A stretch of DNA of 64,000 nt from Cupriavidus sp. (GTDB taxonomy: Bacteria > Pseudomonadota > Gammaproteobacteria > Burkholderiales > Burkholderiaceae), in NCBI GenBank assembly GCA_031180665.1, contig JAPSLP010000005.1, positions 124,001 to 188,000 on the forward strand, written 5' to 3'. Position 1 is the first letter of the stretch; every line of letters begins with the position of its first letter. Shown here piece after piece: positions 42,614-51,952 of this stretch. The position numbers were made by a program, and so were the translations under genes. Under the pieces are notes generated by a model, which was given only the letters and a program-made list of their open reading frames with translations, did no database searches and had not been told where the DNA came from.

Positions 42614-43273
42614 ATGCGTTGGGAAATCTGGCTCGCCTATTTCGCGGCCTGCTGGGCGATCGCCGTCTCGCCGGGTTCGGGGGCTGTTCTGTCGATGAGC
42701 CACGGGCTGTCCTATGGGCTGCGCAGGACCACCACCACGATCCTCGGCCTGCAGACCGGGCTGCTGATCGTGCTGCTGGTCGCCGGGGGCGGCCTCGGCG
42801 CGCTGCTGATCGCGTCCGAGCACGCCTTCGCCGCGGTCAAGACGGTCGGGGCGCTGTACCTGATCTATCTGGGCGTGCAGCAATGGCGGGCGCGTGTCGA
42901 GCAGGAGCCGGGCGGTGCGGACGGCGACGGCAGGCCTGCCGGCGGGATCCGCGTGGCCGCGATGAGTCCGCGCCGGCGTTTCGCCACCGGCCTGCTGACC
43001 AATGTCACCAACCCCAAGGGGATCGTCTTCATGGTGGCGGTGCTGCCGCAGTTCATCGATGCGCAGTGGCCGCTGGCGCCGCAACTGGCGATCCTCGCCG
43101 TGACCATGTGCGCGGTCGACCTGATCGTGATGCATGGCTATGCGCTGCTGGCCTCGCGCATGCAGGGCCTGTTCCGCGATGCCCGCGCGATGCGCTGGCA
43201 GAACCGGGTGTTCGGCGGCGTGCTGATGGCGGTCGGGGCCGCGCTGTTCTTCGTGCGACGCCAGCCGGGCTGA
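42614..43273 (+). CDS. LysE/RhtB-family amino acid exporter
   Basis: A 219-residue membrane protein with about six helices and the family start (ISPGSGAVLSMSHGLSYGLRR without the first residue in this sequence: VSPGSGAVLSMSHGL). The TNPKGIVFMVAVLPQFI motif in the middle is typical. Such proteins export amino acids or derivatives by proton antiport. The substrate is unknown. AAGGAG (42601-42606) precedes the start. Confidence 0.88.
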   Translation: MRWEIWLAYFAACWAIAVSPGSGAVLSMSHGLSYGLRRTTTTILGLQTGLLIVLLVAGGGLGALLIASEHAFAAVKTVGALYLIYLGVQQWRARVEQEPGGADGDGRPAGGIRVAAMSPRRRFATGLLTNVTNPKGIVFMVAVLPQFIDAQWPLAPQLAILAVTMCAVDLIVMHGYALLASRMQGLFRDARAMRWQNRVFGGVLMAVGAALFFVRRQPG

Positions 43274-43284
43274 GCGCGATCGGG

Positions 43285-43330
43285 CCGGAGAGACCGGACC
43301 GGAGAGACCGGACCGGAGAGACCGGACCGG
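43285..43330. repeat. 14-bp tandem repeat, three units plus four bases
   Basis: CCGGAGAGACCGGA is repeated three times exactly, followed by CCGG. Each unit is itself partly palindromic. It sits in the 115-base gap between the LysE-type gene and a small proline-rich frame. Confidence 0.9.
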
Positions 43331-43389
43331 CTGGCGATCCCCCGGCCGGTTTGCTTCAATGGTGGGTACCCCGCCCTTGGAGCCGACCG

Positions 43390-43524
43390 ATGCCGCGCCG
43401 CGCCGACCACACCGTTCCGCCGATAGAAGACCCGCCGCCGCCGGGCGTGCCACCGGATCATCCGCCGATCGAGGAGGAGCCGGAACCGCCGGGCGAGCCG
43501 CCCGAAGCCCGCCGTCCGGCTTGA
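43390..43524 (+). CDS. possible 44-residue proline-rich protein
   Basis: An ATG-initiated frame encodes a short chain of Pro, Glu and Asp with two PPDHPP/PPIEEEP-like segments and an Arg-rich ending. It has no hydrophobic segment or domain. The codons follow the GC3 bias of real genes here, but low complexity makes this weak evidence. It may be a disordered protein or a chance frame. No family is recognised. Confidence 0.35.
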   Translation: MPRRADHTVPPIEDPPPPGVPPDHPPIEEEPEPPGEPPEARRPA

Positions 43525-43551
43525 TTAACGGCCGGCACCGCTACCGCGCCG

Positions 43552-43684
43552 GTTTGCTCGCCTCTCCCACGGGTGGGAGAGGGGCGGGGGAGACGGCAGG
43601 GGCGATTGAACGGCCAGCACCGCCGGTGTGGCGAGCGGCCGTTCCCCTCCCCAACCCCTCCCGCCAGCGGACGAACGGACCCGG
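43552..43684. repeat. two palindromic CCTCTCCC...GGGAGAGGG repeats
   Basis: CCTCTCCCACGGGTGGGAGAG pairs into a hairpin (43559-43579) followed by the family tail; a degenerate second copy is at about 43645-43680. They fill the gap between the small proline-rich frame and the comM gene. Confidence 0.65.
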
Positions 43685-43720
43685 GCGATAAGCCGATCGG
43701 CCGGTGCGTGCCCTGAGTCG

Positions 43721-45271
43721 CTAAACCGGCCGCAACACGCGCCGATACTGCACCGCCTCGGCCGCGTGCGCCGCGCCGACGATGTCGGCCTCGCCCAGAT
43801 CCGCAATGGTTCGTGCGACCTTCAGCACGCGAAAGTACGAGCGCGCCGACCAGCCCAGGCGCGCCATCGCCGCGCGCAGCAGCCCCTGCGCCTGCTCGTC
43901 CAGCATGCAATGCCGGTCGATCTCCTGCCCCGCCAGCTCTCCGTTGGGTTTGCCCTGCCGTTCCAGCTGCCGCGCCCTGGCGGCCAGCACGCGCGCGCGG
44001 ATCGCATCGCTGTCCTCGCCGGGCGGGCCGTCCAGCGTTTCCTGCTGGCTTTGTGCCGGCACCTCGATCTGCAGGTCGATCCGGTCCAGCAGCGGCCCGG
44101 ACAGGCGCGACTGGTAGCGTTGCACCTGGTCGGGCGTGCAGCGGCAGGCGCGGGTTGGATGGCCTTGGTAACCGCAGGGGCAGGGGTTCATTGCCGCGAC
44201 GAACTGGAAGCGCGCCGGGAAGTCGGCCTGCCGGCCCGCACGCGAGATCGTGATGCGGCCGGACTCGAGCGGCTCGCGCAGGACCTCCAGCACGCGCCGC
44301 TCGAACTCGGGCAACTCGTCGAGGAACAGCACGCCGTGATGCGCCAGCGAGATCTCGCCGGGGCGCGGATCGCCCCCGCCGCCGACCATCGCGGCCGCCG
44401 AGGCGGTGTGGTGCGGCGCCCGGAACGGCCGGCGGCCCCATCGCTCGGTCTGGAAGCCGGCGCCGGTCAGGCTCAGTACCGCGGCGGATTCGAGCGCCTC
44501 CTGCAGCGTCATCGGCGGCAGCAGGCCGGGAAAGCGCTGCGCCAGCATCGACTTGCCGGTGCCCGGCGGGCCGATCAGCAGCGCGGAGTGCTGGCCGGCC
44601 GCCGCGACCTCCATCGCGCGGCGCGCCTGCCCCTGGCCGCGGACATCGCGCATGTCCGGCATGCCGGCGGGCGAACCGGCCACGGGCGCCGTCGCCACGG
44701 GCGTGGCCCGTGCCAGCGGCGGCCCGGTGCGTGCCAGGTGCGCGCAGACCTCGGGTAGCGAAGCAGCGGCCAGCACCGTGACCGACTCGACCAGCGCCGC
44801 CTCGGCGCCGTTGCCGGCGGCCACCACGAAGGCGCGAGCGGACCGGCCCGCCGGGCCGCACACCGCGCCGGCGTGCTCGCGCGCCAGCCCCATCGCCATC
44901 GCCAGCGCGCCGCGCACGGGCCGCAGCGCGCCCGACAGCGACAGCTCCGCGGCGAACTCGTAGCCGTCCAGCGCCGGCGCCGGGATCTGCCCGCTGGCCG
45001 CCAGGATGCCCAGCGCGATGGCCAGGTCGAAGCGGCCCGATTCCTTGGGCAGATCGGCCGGCGCAAGGTTGACGGTGATGCGGCGGTTCGGAAATTCGAA
45101 GCCGCAGTTCAGGATCGCCGCGCGCACCCGCTCGCGGCTCTCGCGCACCTCGGTTTCGGCCAGCCCGACGATGGCGAACGCCGGCAGGCCGTTGGCCAGA
45201 TGGATTTCGACCGAAACCGGCGGCGCGTCGATGCCGGTCAGGGCGCGGCTGCGCAGGACGGCGAGGTGCAT
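43721..45271 (-). CDS. comM: YifB/ComM-family AAA+ ATPase (Mg chelatase-like)
   Basis: A 516-residue protein: an N-terminal Lon-like domain (to about 180), an AAA+ domain with Walker A GPPGTGKSML and Walker B GVLFLDELPEF, and a C-terminal Mg-chelatase-like region. NPCPCGYQGHPTRACRC is a Cys-rich loop typical of the family. ComM is a hexameric helicase that promotes branch migration during natural transformation. The start at 45271 matches the conserved MHLAVLRSRAL N-terminus. It is the gene downstream of ubiK, with about 220 bases and a hairpin between them. Confidence 0.92.
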   Translation of the reverse strand: MHLAVLRSRALTGIDAPPVSVEIHLANGLPAFAIVGLAETEVRESRERVRAAILNCGFEFPNRRITVNLAPADLPKESGRFDLAIALGILAASGQIPAPALDGYEFAAELSLSGALRPVRGALAMAMGLAREHAGAVCGPAGRSARAFVVAAGNGAEAALVESVTVLAAASLPEVCAHLARTGPPLARATPVATAPVAGSPAGMPDMRDVRGQGQARRAMEVAAAGQHSALLIGPPGTGKSMLAQRFPGLLPPMTLQEALESAAVLSLTGAGFQTERWGRRPFRAPHHTASAAAMVGGGGDPRPGEISLAHHGVLFLDELPEFERRVLEVLREPLESGRITISRAGRQADFPARFQFVAAMNPCPCGYQGHPTRACRCTPDQVQRYQSRLSGPLLDRIDLQIEVPAQSQQETLDGPPGEDSDAIRARVLAARARQLERQGKPNGELAGQEIDRHCMLDEQAQGLLRAAMARLGWSARSYFRVLKVARTIADLGEADIVGAAHAAEAVQYRRVLRPV

Positions 45272-45439
45272 GGGGGCGACCAGGGGAAAGAGAAAGCGGT
45301 GGAGGGAGATGGACGAGGGTGGTGGGCCAGGGTGACGGACGGCGGCGGAGGACGCGAGCGGCGGACGAAGGCGATGGACGAAGGCGGCGGAAGGGCGATC
45401 CGGCATGTCACCGATTTATTAACGCCGCCGTAAACGCAG

Positions 45440-45466
45440 AAGGCCGCCGGTTGCCCCGGCGGCCTT
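45440..45466. terminator. hairpin between ubiK and comM
   Basis: AAGGCCGCCGG and its complement CCGGCGGCCTT flank the loop TTGCC. A modest T-run (CTTCTGCGTTTA) follows on the minus strand, so it could end the ubiK transcript. It is symmetrical. Confidence 0.5.
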
Positions 45467-45490
45467 CGCATGACTTGAGGTCTGGCGCGT

Positions 45491-45862
45491 TCAGCCAGCC
45501 AGCCCCGGGTTTGCCGGCCCGGTGCCCGGCTCGGGCGTGGTCGAGCCCGGTACCGAGGTGGCCGAGGCCGTGGTGCCGGCGCCGGCGGTGCCGACCGTGG
45601 CCGGCCCCACCCCTCCCGCGCCCGCCATGCCGGCGCGGCGTTCCAGGTCCGCGACTCGCATCTCCAGCTCCTCGAGCCGTGCGCGCGTGCGGGCGAGCAC
45701 CTGCGACTGCACGTCGAATTCCTCGCGCGTGACCAGATCGAGCTTGGCAAAGCCCTGGGTCATCATGCTGCGGACGTTCTTCTCGATGTCCTTGGCGGGC
45801 GAATTGCGCAGGACCTCGCTGACCTTGCTCTGCAGGTCGTTGAAGAGATCGGTGGGTTTCAT
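45491..45862 (-). CDS. ubiK: ubiquinone biosynthesis accessory factor UbiK (BMFP family)
   Basis: A 123-residue protein. The first 80 residues match the BMFP/UbiK family: an N-terminal helix (FNDLQSKVSEVLRNSP) and a long coiled coil (VLARTRARLEELEMRVADLE) that trimerises and binds UbiJ and lipids in late ubiquinone biosynthesis. The last 40 residues are a Gly/Thr/Pro-rich extension not needed in other species. AAGGAG precedes the start. An NtrC-like palindrome ends 13 bases upstream of the start codon, so nitrogen status might affect its expression. Confidence 0.87.
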   Translation of the reverse strand: MKPTDLFNDLQSKVSEVLRNSPAKDIEKNVRSMMTQGFAKLDLVTREEFDVQSQVLARTRARLEELEMRVADLERRAGMAGAGGVGPATVGTAGAGTTASATSVPGSTTPEPGTGPANPGLAG

Positions 45863-45874
45863 CGTTTCTCCTTC

Positions 45875-45891
45875 TGCACCGTGGGGGTGCA
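45875..45891. promoter_or_regulatory. NtrC-type binding site 1
   Basis: TGCACC-N5-GGTGCA is a perfect palindrome and matches the known NtrC consensus (for example TGCACTATATTGGTGCA at E. coli glnA). It lies about 285 bases upstream of the sigma-54 promoter of torF, where NtrC enhancers usually lie. Confidence 0.75.
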
Positions 45892-45929
45892 TCGATCGGG
45901 GGCGGCGGGAGCGGCCGGATGGGCGCATC

Positions 45930-45946
45930 TGCACGGTATCGGTGCA
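45930..45946. promoter_or_regulatory. NtrC-type binding site 2
   Basis: TGCACG-N5-GGTGCA matches the site 55 bases away with one change. Paired sites are typical for cooperative binding of NtrC. The distance to the sigma-54 promoter is about 230 bases. Confidence 0.7.
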
Positions 45947-46175
45947 GCGCGCGCCCGGGGCGGCGGCCGGCACCAGCCGGTGGCATGGGCCGATTATGGC
46001 CCGTGAAGCGCGCGGGGAAAAGCGGCTTCGCCCCGCCGGACACAGCATTTAACCCGGCGCGGCGCGCCCAGCCCCGTGTTGCGGGCTTTTCGAAGGCAGA
46101 TGGAAACCGGATTGCATACGACGCGTGCAGCGTGCCGCCAGCGCAGTCCGCGCGCGCCCGCGCCACGGCGGGTCC

Positions 46176-46191
46176 TGGCATGGCAGTTGCA
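46176..46191 (+). promoter_or_regulatory. sigma-54 (RpoN) promoter of torF-glnK-amtB
   Basis: TGGCATGGCAGTTGCA fits the -24/-12 consensus TGGCAC-N5-TTGC, with the conserved GG at 46177 and GC at 46189 exactly 12 bases apart. It lies about 55 bases upstream of the torF start. I see no gene in 45863-46243 beyond these control sites. Confidence 0.8.
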
Positions 46192-46243
46192 GTATCGGCC
46201 CTGACAGAGAAGTCCCGAGCCCAAGGAAAAGGAGAAGAAATCC

Positions 46244-47014
46244 ATGAAGACGCTGGCCCTCGCCATCGGCGCGCTGACGCTGTGCGGTTCCGCCACCACC
46301 GCACTGGCGCAGAGCGCGCCCGCGACCGCCGAAGCGGCCTCGCCGCATACGTTCACGGCGAACGTGACGCTGGCCTCCGAATACCGCTACCGCGGGATCA
46401 TGCAGACCAACCGCCGGCCGGCGATCCAGGGCGGCTTCGACTACAGCCACGCGAGCGGCTTCTATGCGGGCAACTGGAACTCGAGCATCAGCTGGCTGAA
46501 CGACAGCAACGACGAGGTGTCGGCGCCGATCGAGATGGACTTCTATGCCGGCTTCAAGAACACCTTGGGCGACGGCAAGTGGAACTACGACGTCGGCGTG
46601 CTGCAGTACTACTACCCCGGCGACTATCCGGCCAATTTCACGCGCCCGTACACCACCGAGCTGTACGCGGGCATCGGCTACGGCCCGGTGTTCCTCAAGT
46701 ACTCGTACGCGCCGACCAACCTGTTCGGCTTCTACGACAGCAAGAACAGCTGGTACGTCGACCTGTCGGCCAACGTGCCGCTCGAGTTCTGGGGCCTGAC
46801 GCTGAACGCGCACGTCGGCTACCAGAAGGTGCAGAACGTCGCGGATGGCTCGTACACCGACTGGAAGCTCGGCCTGACCAAGGACCTGGGCAACGGCTTC
46901 TCGGCGGCGGTCTCGTATATCGACACCAATGCCAGGCGCGGCGTCTACACCAATACCTCGGGCCGCTATATGGGCAAGGCCACGGTGGTCGCCACGCTCA
47001 CCAAGACTTTCTAA
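46244..47014 (+). CDS. TorF-family putative outer-membrane porin
   Basis: A 256-residue protein with a signal peptide (to about residue 22, TALAQ) and a beta-barrel of alternating hydrophobic residues ending in Phe. It contains SEYRYRGIMQTNRRPAIQGG and YPGDYPANF, typical of the TorF/TIGR02001 group of short porins encoded with amtB in betaproteobacteria. It probably admits small nitrogen compounds across the outer membrane. It is the first gene of the operon and follows AAGGAGAAG. Confidence 0.87.
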   Translation: MKTLALAIGALTLCGSATTALAQSAPATAEAASPHTFTANVTLASEYRYRGIMQTNRRPAIQGGFDYSHASGFYAGNWNSSISWLNDSNDEVSAPIEMDFYAGFKNTLGDGKWNYDVGVLQYYYPGDYPANFTRPYTTELYAGIGYGPVFLKYSYAPTNLFGFYDSKNSWYVDLSANVPLEFWGLTLNAHVGYQKVQNVADGSYTDWKLGLTKDLGNGFSAAVSYIDTNARRGVYTNTSGRYMGKATVVATLTKTF

Positions 47015-47410
<396 letters not shown>

Positions 47411-47472
47411 CGGCACGCGGCACGCCAACAAACGAGCCACAAGAGCGACAAGAGCGACAAGAGGGTATTCAG

Positions 47473-49011
47473 ATGACTAGCTGGTTCAAACGATTCCTGA
47501 CGGCCGGCGCGATGGCGCTGGCACTGGGCACGGCAGGCATGGCGCTGTCCGGCCCGGCCGCGGCCCAGGACAAGCCCGCCGCCGAGGCTTCGGCCGCCGC
47601 CACGGCGCCTGCCGCCCCGGCCGCAGCGCCCGCCGCCGCAGCGGCCCCGGCAGCGGCTCCCGCGGCCGCAGAAGCCGCGGCGCCGGCCGCCGCCGCGCCG
47701 ACCCCGAACAAGGGCGACGTGGCCTGGCTGCTGATGTGCACCGCCTTCGTGATCCTGATGACGCTGCCGGGCCTGGCGCTGTTCTATGGCGGCCTGGTGC
47801 GCTCGAAGAACATGCTGTCGGTGCTGATGCAGTGCCTGGTGATTTTCTCGCTGGTCGCGCTGCTGTGGGCCGTCTATGGCTACAGCTTCGCCTTCACCGA
47901 GGGTAACGCCTTCTTCGGCGGCACCGACCGGCTGTTCATGAAGGGCCTGACGCCGGAAGCGGTCACGGCGACCTTCAGCAAGGGCGTGGTGATTCCGGAA
48001 CTGGGCTTCTTCGCCTTCCAGTGCGCGTTCGCGGCGATCACCTGCAGCCTGATCATCGGCGCCTTCGCCGAGCGGGCCCGCTTCTCGGCGGTGCTGGTGT
48101 TCATCGTGCTGTGGTTCACCTTCGCCTATATCCCGATGGCGCATATGGTCTGGTTCTGGCCGGGTCCGGACGCCTACACCGACGCGGCGGCTGCCGAGGC
48201 GGCGACGGCCAAGGCCGGCTGGCTGTTCCAGAAGGGCGCGCTCGACTACGCCGGCGGTACCGTGGTGCATATCAACGCGGCGGTGGCAGGCCTGGTCGGT
48301 GCCTACATGTTCGGCAAGCGGATCGGCTTCGGCCGCGAGGCGCTGCGCCCGCACAGCCTGACCTTCACCATGGTCGGCGCCTCGCTGCTGTGGTTCGGCT
48401 GGTTCGGCTTCAACGCCGGCTCGGGCCTGGAAGCGAGCGGTGGCGCCGCGCTGGCCTTCGTCAACACGCTGCTGGCGACCTGCGCCGCGGTGCTGGCGTG
48501 GACCTTCGGCGAGTGGATCACCAAGGGCAAGCCGTCGATGCTGGGCGGCGCGTCCGGCGCGGTGGCCGGCCTGGTGGCGATCACCCCGGCCGCCGGCTTC
48601 GTCGGCCCGATGGGCTCGATCGTGATGGGCCTGGTGGCCGGCCTGCTGTGCCTGTGGGGCGTGACCGGCCTGAAGCGGTTGCTCGGCGCGGACGACTCGC
48701 TCGACGTGTTCGGCGTGCATGGCGTCGGCGGCATCGCCGGGGCGATCCTGACCGGCGTGTTCGCAGCGCCGAGCCTGGGCGGCGTGGGCATCTACGACTA
48801 CGTGGCCAACAAGGTCGCGGACGAGTATTCGATTGCCGGCCAGGTCTGGGTGCAGACCGAGGGCGTGCTGACCACCGTGGTGTGGTCGGCGGTGGTGGCC
48901 TTCGTGGCCTTCAAGCTGGTGGACCTGCTGATCGGCCTGCGCGTGCCCGAGGACGAGGAGCGCGAAGGCCTGGACATCACCTCGCACGGCGAGACCGCCT
49001 ACGAGGCCTGA
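47473..49011 (+). CDS. amtB: ammonium transporter AmtB
   Basis: A 512-residue Amt/Rh-family channel. An N-terminal signal peptide (to about residue 32) is followed by an unusual 45-residue Ala/Pro-rich stretch (about 40-78) before the first of 11 helices. Motifs are FYGGLVRSKNMLS, FAFTEGNAFFGG, the twin-His regions with VHINAAVAG and FGVHGVGGIAGAI, and the C-terminal regulatory tail EDEEREGLDIT that GlnK contacts. It takes up ammonium across the inner membrane when nitrogen is scarce and completes the torF-glnK-amtB operon. Confidence 0.95.
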   Translation: MTSWFKRFLTAGAMALALGTAGMALSGPAAAQDKPAAEASAAATAPAAPAAAPAAAAAPAAAPAAAEAAAPAAAAPTPNKGDVAWLLMCTAFVILMTLPGLALFYGGLVRSKNMLSVLMQCLVIFSLVALLWAVYGYSFAFTEGNAFFGGTDRLFMKGLTPEAVTATFSKGVVIPELGFFAFQCAFAAITCSLIIGAFAERARFSAVLVFIVLWFTFAYIPMAHMVWFWPGPDAYTDAAAAEAATAKAGWLFQKGALDYAGGTVVHINAAVAGLVGAYMFGKRIGFGREALRPHSLTFTMVGASLLWFGWFGFNAGSGLEASGGAALAFVNTLLATCAAVLAWTFGEWITKGKPSMLGGASGAVAGLVAITPAAGFVGPMGSIVMGLVAGLLCLWGVTGLKRLLGADDSLDVFGVHGVGGIAGAILTGVFAAPSLGGVGIYDYVANKVADEYSIAGQVWVQTEGVLTTVVWSAVVAFVAFKLVDLLIGLRVPEDEEREGLDITSHGETAYEA

Positions 49012-49113
49012 TTCCGACGAAACGCGCGTTGCGGGGACCCACGGCTTGCCGCCCCCGCCACGCCAACGGTGTTGTGCTGGAGAGCTGATTGGGAATCTTC
49101 TCTCAGGAGTTTT

Positions 49114-49138
49114 GCCCGGCCGCGTGCCGGGCTTTTTT
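49114..49138 (+). terminator. Rho-independent terminator after amtB
   Basis: GCCCGGC and GCCGGGC pair around the loop CGCGT and are followed by six T residues. It ends the torF-glnK-amtB transcript, about 100 bases after the amtB stop. Confidence 0.88.
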
Positions 49139-49223
49139 ATCGGACGGCCGCCGGCAAGGCCAGCACTGGGGCGGCCTGCCGGCAGATTGGCAAGCACTCT
49201 TCGCCATCCGCTTAAATCCGAAT

Positions 49224-49351
49224 TCAATATCCTTCATTTGTGTTAAGGACTGCACCCGCATAGAGTGCAGGTGAGGCAGTTTCCTCCACCTGCAGAACGC
49301 TCCCCGTATCTGTCAGGCCACTTGAAACGCGGCGAAGCCGCGTTTTTTTTT
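49224..49351 (+). ncRNA. candidate small RNA between amtB and gshA
   Basis: An orphan unit of about 128 bases lies between two terminators and has no reading frame. TTGGCA (49187-49192) and TTAAAT (49212-49217), 19 bases apart, could drive it. The RNA has two competing hairpins: CTGCAC/GTGCAG (49250-49270) and GCAGGTG/CACCTGC (49268-49293). The loop of the second contains TTTCCTCC, which could pair with a Shine-Dalgarno sequence. It ends in a strong U-tailed terminator (49325-49351). The anti-SD loop recalls a betaproteobacterial small RNA reported as toxic in E. coli; I recall that from memory and cannot confirm identity. Confidence 0.55.
49325..49351 (+). terminator. Rho-independent terminator before gshA
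   Basis: AAACGCGGC and GCCGCGTTT pair around GAA and run into nine T residues. It is too far (over 300 bases) from amtB to be needed by that transcript, so it suggests a separate short RNA. Confidence 0.88.
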
Positions 49352-49523
49352 GCCCTCGCGACAGCGCTCCCCGCGCTCTTTGAATTCTGCGGCCCATCCC
49401 CATATTGTTAGCCCAAGGCGAAAAGGATCGGACATTTTCCGGTTCCGCCGGCATTGGCATGCCATCTGCATGCAATTGGCCGTTCCTCTACAATCGGGGC
49501 GGACGATAAAGACGATCAATAGG

Positions 49524-50825
49524 ATGGATATGGTCCCGCACCTCATCACCGCGCTGAACGGCCCGCTGCTCGAACTGGAAAAGAAGATACTGGACGCGAC
49601 CCCGTCCATCGAGCGGTGGTTCCGTCTGGAATGGCAGGAGCATACCCCTCCGTTCTACTGTTCGGTCGATCTGCGCAACGCCGGCTTCAAGCTGGCTCCG
49701 GTCGATACCAACCTGTTCCCCGGCGGTTTCAACAATCTGGCCCCCGAAATGCTGCCGCTGGCGGTGCAGGCGGCGATGGCGGCGATCGAGAAGATCTGCC
49801 CGGATGCCAAGAACCTGCTGCTGATTCCCGAGCGCCATACCCGCAATATGTTCTATCTGCAGAACGTGGCGAGGCTGTCGCTGATCATGCGCCAGGCGGG
49901 GCTCAATGTCCGGCTCGGCTCGCTCTCCGAGGACATCACCGAACCGACCCCGATCGAGCTGCCCGACGGCCAGACCCTGGTGGTCGAGCCGCTGACCCGG
50001 CTGGGTACCAAGGACCGCCGGCTGGGGCTCAAGGACTTCGATCCCTGTTCGATCCTGCTGAACAACGACCTGTCGGCCGGCGTGCCGCCGATTCTCGAGA
50101 ACATCAACGAGCAGTACGTGCTGCCGCCCCTGCACGCGGGCTGGTCGACGCGGCGCAAGTCCTCGCACTTCTCGGCCTACGACGAGGTGGCCAAGAAGTT
50201 CGCCAAGCTGATCGATATCGACCAGTGGATGATCAACCCGTATTTCGCCAAGGTCGGCGGTATCGACTTCCATGAGCGCGTCGGCGAGGATGCGCTGGCC
50301 GACGCCGTCGAGGGCGTGCTCAAGAAGATCGCCAAGAAGTACCGCGAGTACGGCATCAAGGAAACGCCGTATGTCGTGGTCAAGGCCGATGCCGGCACCT
50401 ACGGCATGGGCGTGATGACGGTGCGAGATCCGGCGGAGGTCAAGGGCCTGAACCGCAAGGAACGCAACAAGATGAGCGTCGTCAAGGAAGGCCTCGAGGT
50501 CAACGACGTGATCATCCAGGAAGGCGTGCATACCTTCGAGAAGGTCAACGAGGCGGTGGCCGAGCCGGTGGTCTACATGATCGACCGCTACGTGGTCGGC
50601 GGCTTCTACCGCGTCCATACGGGCCGCGGCGTCGACGAGAACCTGAATGCGCCGGGCATGCACTTCGTGCCGCTGGCGTTCGCGCCCAACAGCATTCCGG
50701 ACACGCACGCCAAGCCGGGCGCGGCGGTGCCGAACCGGTTCTACATGTATGGCGTGGTGGCGCGGCTCGCGTTGCTGGCGGCCTCGCTCGAACTGGAAAA
50801 GACCGACCCCAACCCGATCCTGTGA
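49524..50825 (+). CDS. gshA: glutamate-cysteine ligase (proteobacterial type)
   Basis: A 433-residue enzyme that joins glutamate and cysteine, the first step of glutathione synthesis. It belongs to the GshA type of Acidithiobacillus and betaproteobacteria (TIGR02049-like), not to the E. coli type. Typical segments are TPPFYCSVDLRNAGFKLAPV (19 residues shown), FPGGFNNLAPE, ERHTRNMFYL and KADAGTYGMGVMTV. ATG codons at 49524 and 49530 are both possible; AGG lies at 49521-49523, so the choice is uncertain. A -10-like TACAAT lies at 49489-49494. gshB follows 51 bases later. Confidence 0.9.
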   Translation: MDMVPHLITALNGPLLELEKKILDATPSIERWFRLEWQEHTPPFYCSVDLRNAGFKLAPVDTNLFPGGFNNLAPEMLPLAVQAAMAAIEKICPDAKNLLLIPERHTRNMFYLQNVARLSLIMRQAGLNVRLGSLSEDITEPTPIELPDGQTLVVEPLTRLGTKDRRLGLKDFDPCSILLNNDLSAGVPPILENINEQYVLPPLHAGWSTRRKSSHFSAYDEVAKKFAKLIDIDQWMINPYFAKVGGIDFHERVGEDALADAVEGVLKKIAKKYREYGIKETPYVVVKADAGTYGMGVMTVRDPAEVKGLNRKERNKMSVVKEGLEVNDVIIQEGVHTFEKVNEAVAEPVVYMIDRYVVGGFYRVHTGRGVDENLNAPGMHFVPLAFAPNSIPDTHAKPGAAVPNRFYMYGVVARLALLAASLELEKTDPNPIL

Positions 50826-50876
50826 CGGGTACGGCAACGGCTACAACAACGGGCACGACAACCGGAACTCGCCAGC

Positions 50877-51869
50877 ATGCGCATTCTGTTCATTACCGAT
50901 CCGCTCGAGACCTTCAAGACCTACAAGGACTCCACCTACGCGATGATGGTCGAGGCCGCCTCGCGCGGCCACCAGCTGTTCTTCTGCCTGCAGTCGCAGC
51001 TGTCGCTGGTCGGCGGCGCGGTGGAGGCGCTCGCGCAGCGGCTCCATCTGCTCGATGCCGGCGAGGGCAATGACCACGGCCATGGCCACGACGCCTGGTT
51101 CCGCCTCGATGCTCCGGCGGCGACACCGGTGCCGGCCTTCGATGCGGTGCTGATGCGCAAGGACCCGCCGTTCGACATGGAATACGTGACCAGCACCTGG
51201 CTGCTGGAACTGGCCGAGTCGCAGGGCGCCAACGTCTTCAACAAGCCGCAGGCGATCCGCGACCATTCCGAGAAGGTCGCGATCGCGCAGTTCCCGCAAT
51301 TCATCACGCCGACGCTGGTCACGCGCGATGCGGCCCGCATCCGCGCCTTCCATGCCGAGCATCGCGACATCATCGTCAAGCCGCTGGACGGCATGGGCGG
51401 CATGGGCGTGTTCCGCGTCGGCGCCGACGGCATGAACCTGGGCGCGATCATCGAGACGCTGGGCCAGAACGGCGTGCGCACGCTGATGGCCCAGCGCTAT
51501 ATCCCGGCGATCAAGGATGGCGACAAGCGCATCCTGCTGATCGGCGGCGAGCCGGTGCCGTACTCGCTGGCGCGCGTGCCGATGGCCGGCGAGGTGCGCG
51601 GCAACCTGGCGGCGGGCGGCACCGGCCGGGCGCAGCCGCTGTCCGAGCGCGACCGCGAGATCGCGCAGACGCTGGCGCCGGTGCTGTGGCAGCGCGGCCT
51701 GCTGCTGGTCGGTCTCGATGTGATCGGCGACTACCTGACCGAGGTCAACGTGACCAGCCCGACCTGCTTCCAGGAGATCATGCAGCAGACCGGTTTCCCG
51801 GTGGCCGGCATGTTCGTCGACGCGCTCGAACGGGCGGTCGCGGCGCGGGCAGCCACGAAGGGCAGCTGA
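50877..51869 (+). CDS. gshB: glutathione synthetase
   Basis: A 330-residue ATP-grasp enzyme that adds glycine to gamma-glutamylcysteine. [20 protein letters not shown] is the GshB N-terminus, followed by [14 protein letters not shown] and the ATP-binding [15 protein letters not shown]. The C-terminus has [11 protein letters not shown]. The length fits the family. It lies 51 bases after gshA in the same orientation. Confidence 0.95.
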   Translation: MRILFITDPLETFKTYKDSTYAMMVEAASRGHQLFFCLQSQLSLVGGAVEALAQRLHLLDAGEGNDHGHGHDAWFRLDAPAATPVPAFDAVLMRKDPPFDMEYVTSTWLLELAESQGANVFNKPQAIRDHSEKVAIAQFPQFITPTLVTRDAARIRAFHAEHRDIIVKPLDGMGGMGVFRVGADGMNLGAIIETLGQNGVRTLMAQRYIPAIKDGDKRILLIGGEPVPYSLARVPMAGEVRGNLAAGGTGRAQPLSERDREIAQTLAPVLWQRGLLLVGLDVIGDYLTEVNVTSPTCFQEIMQQTGFPVAGMFVDALERAVAARAATKGS

Positions 51870-51952
51870 GCGCGGGCGCCGCAGCGTCGCTGCGCGCGCC
51901 GGCGCCGTTACCCCGCCTGCTACAATCGCGGCAATCCACAGGATTCACCATC

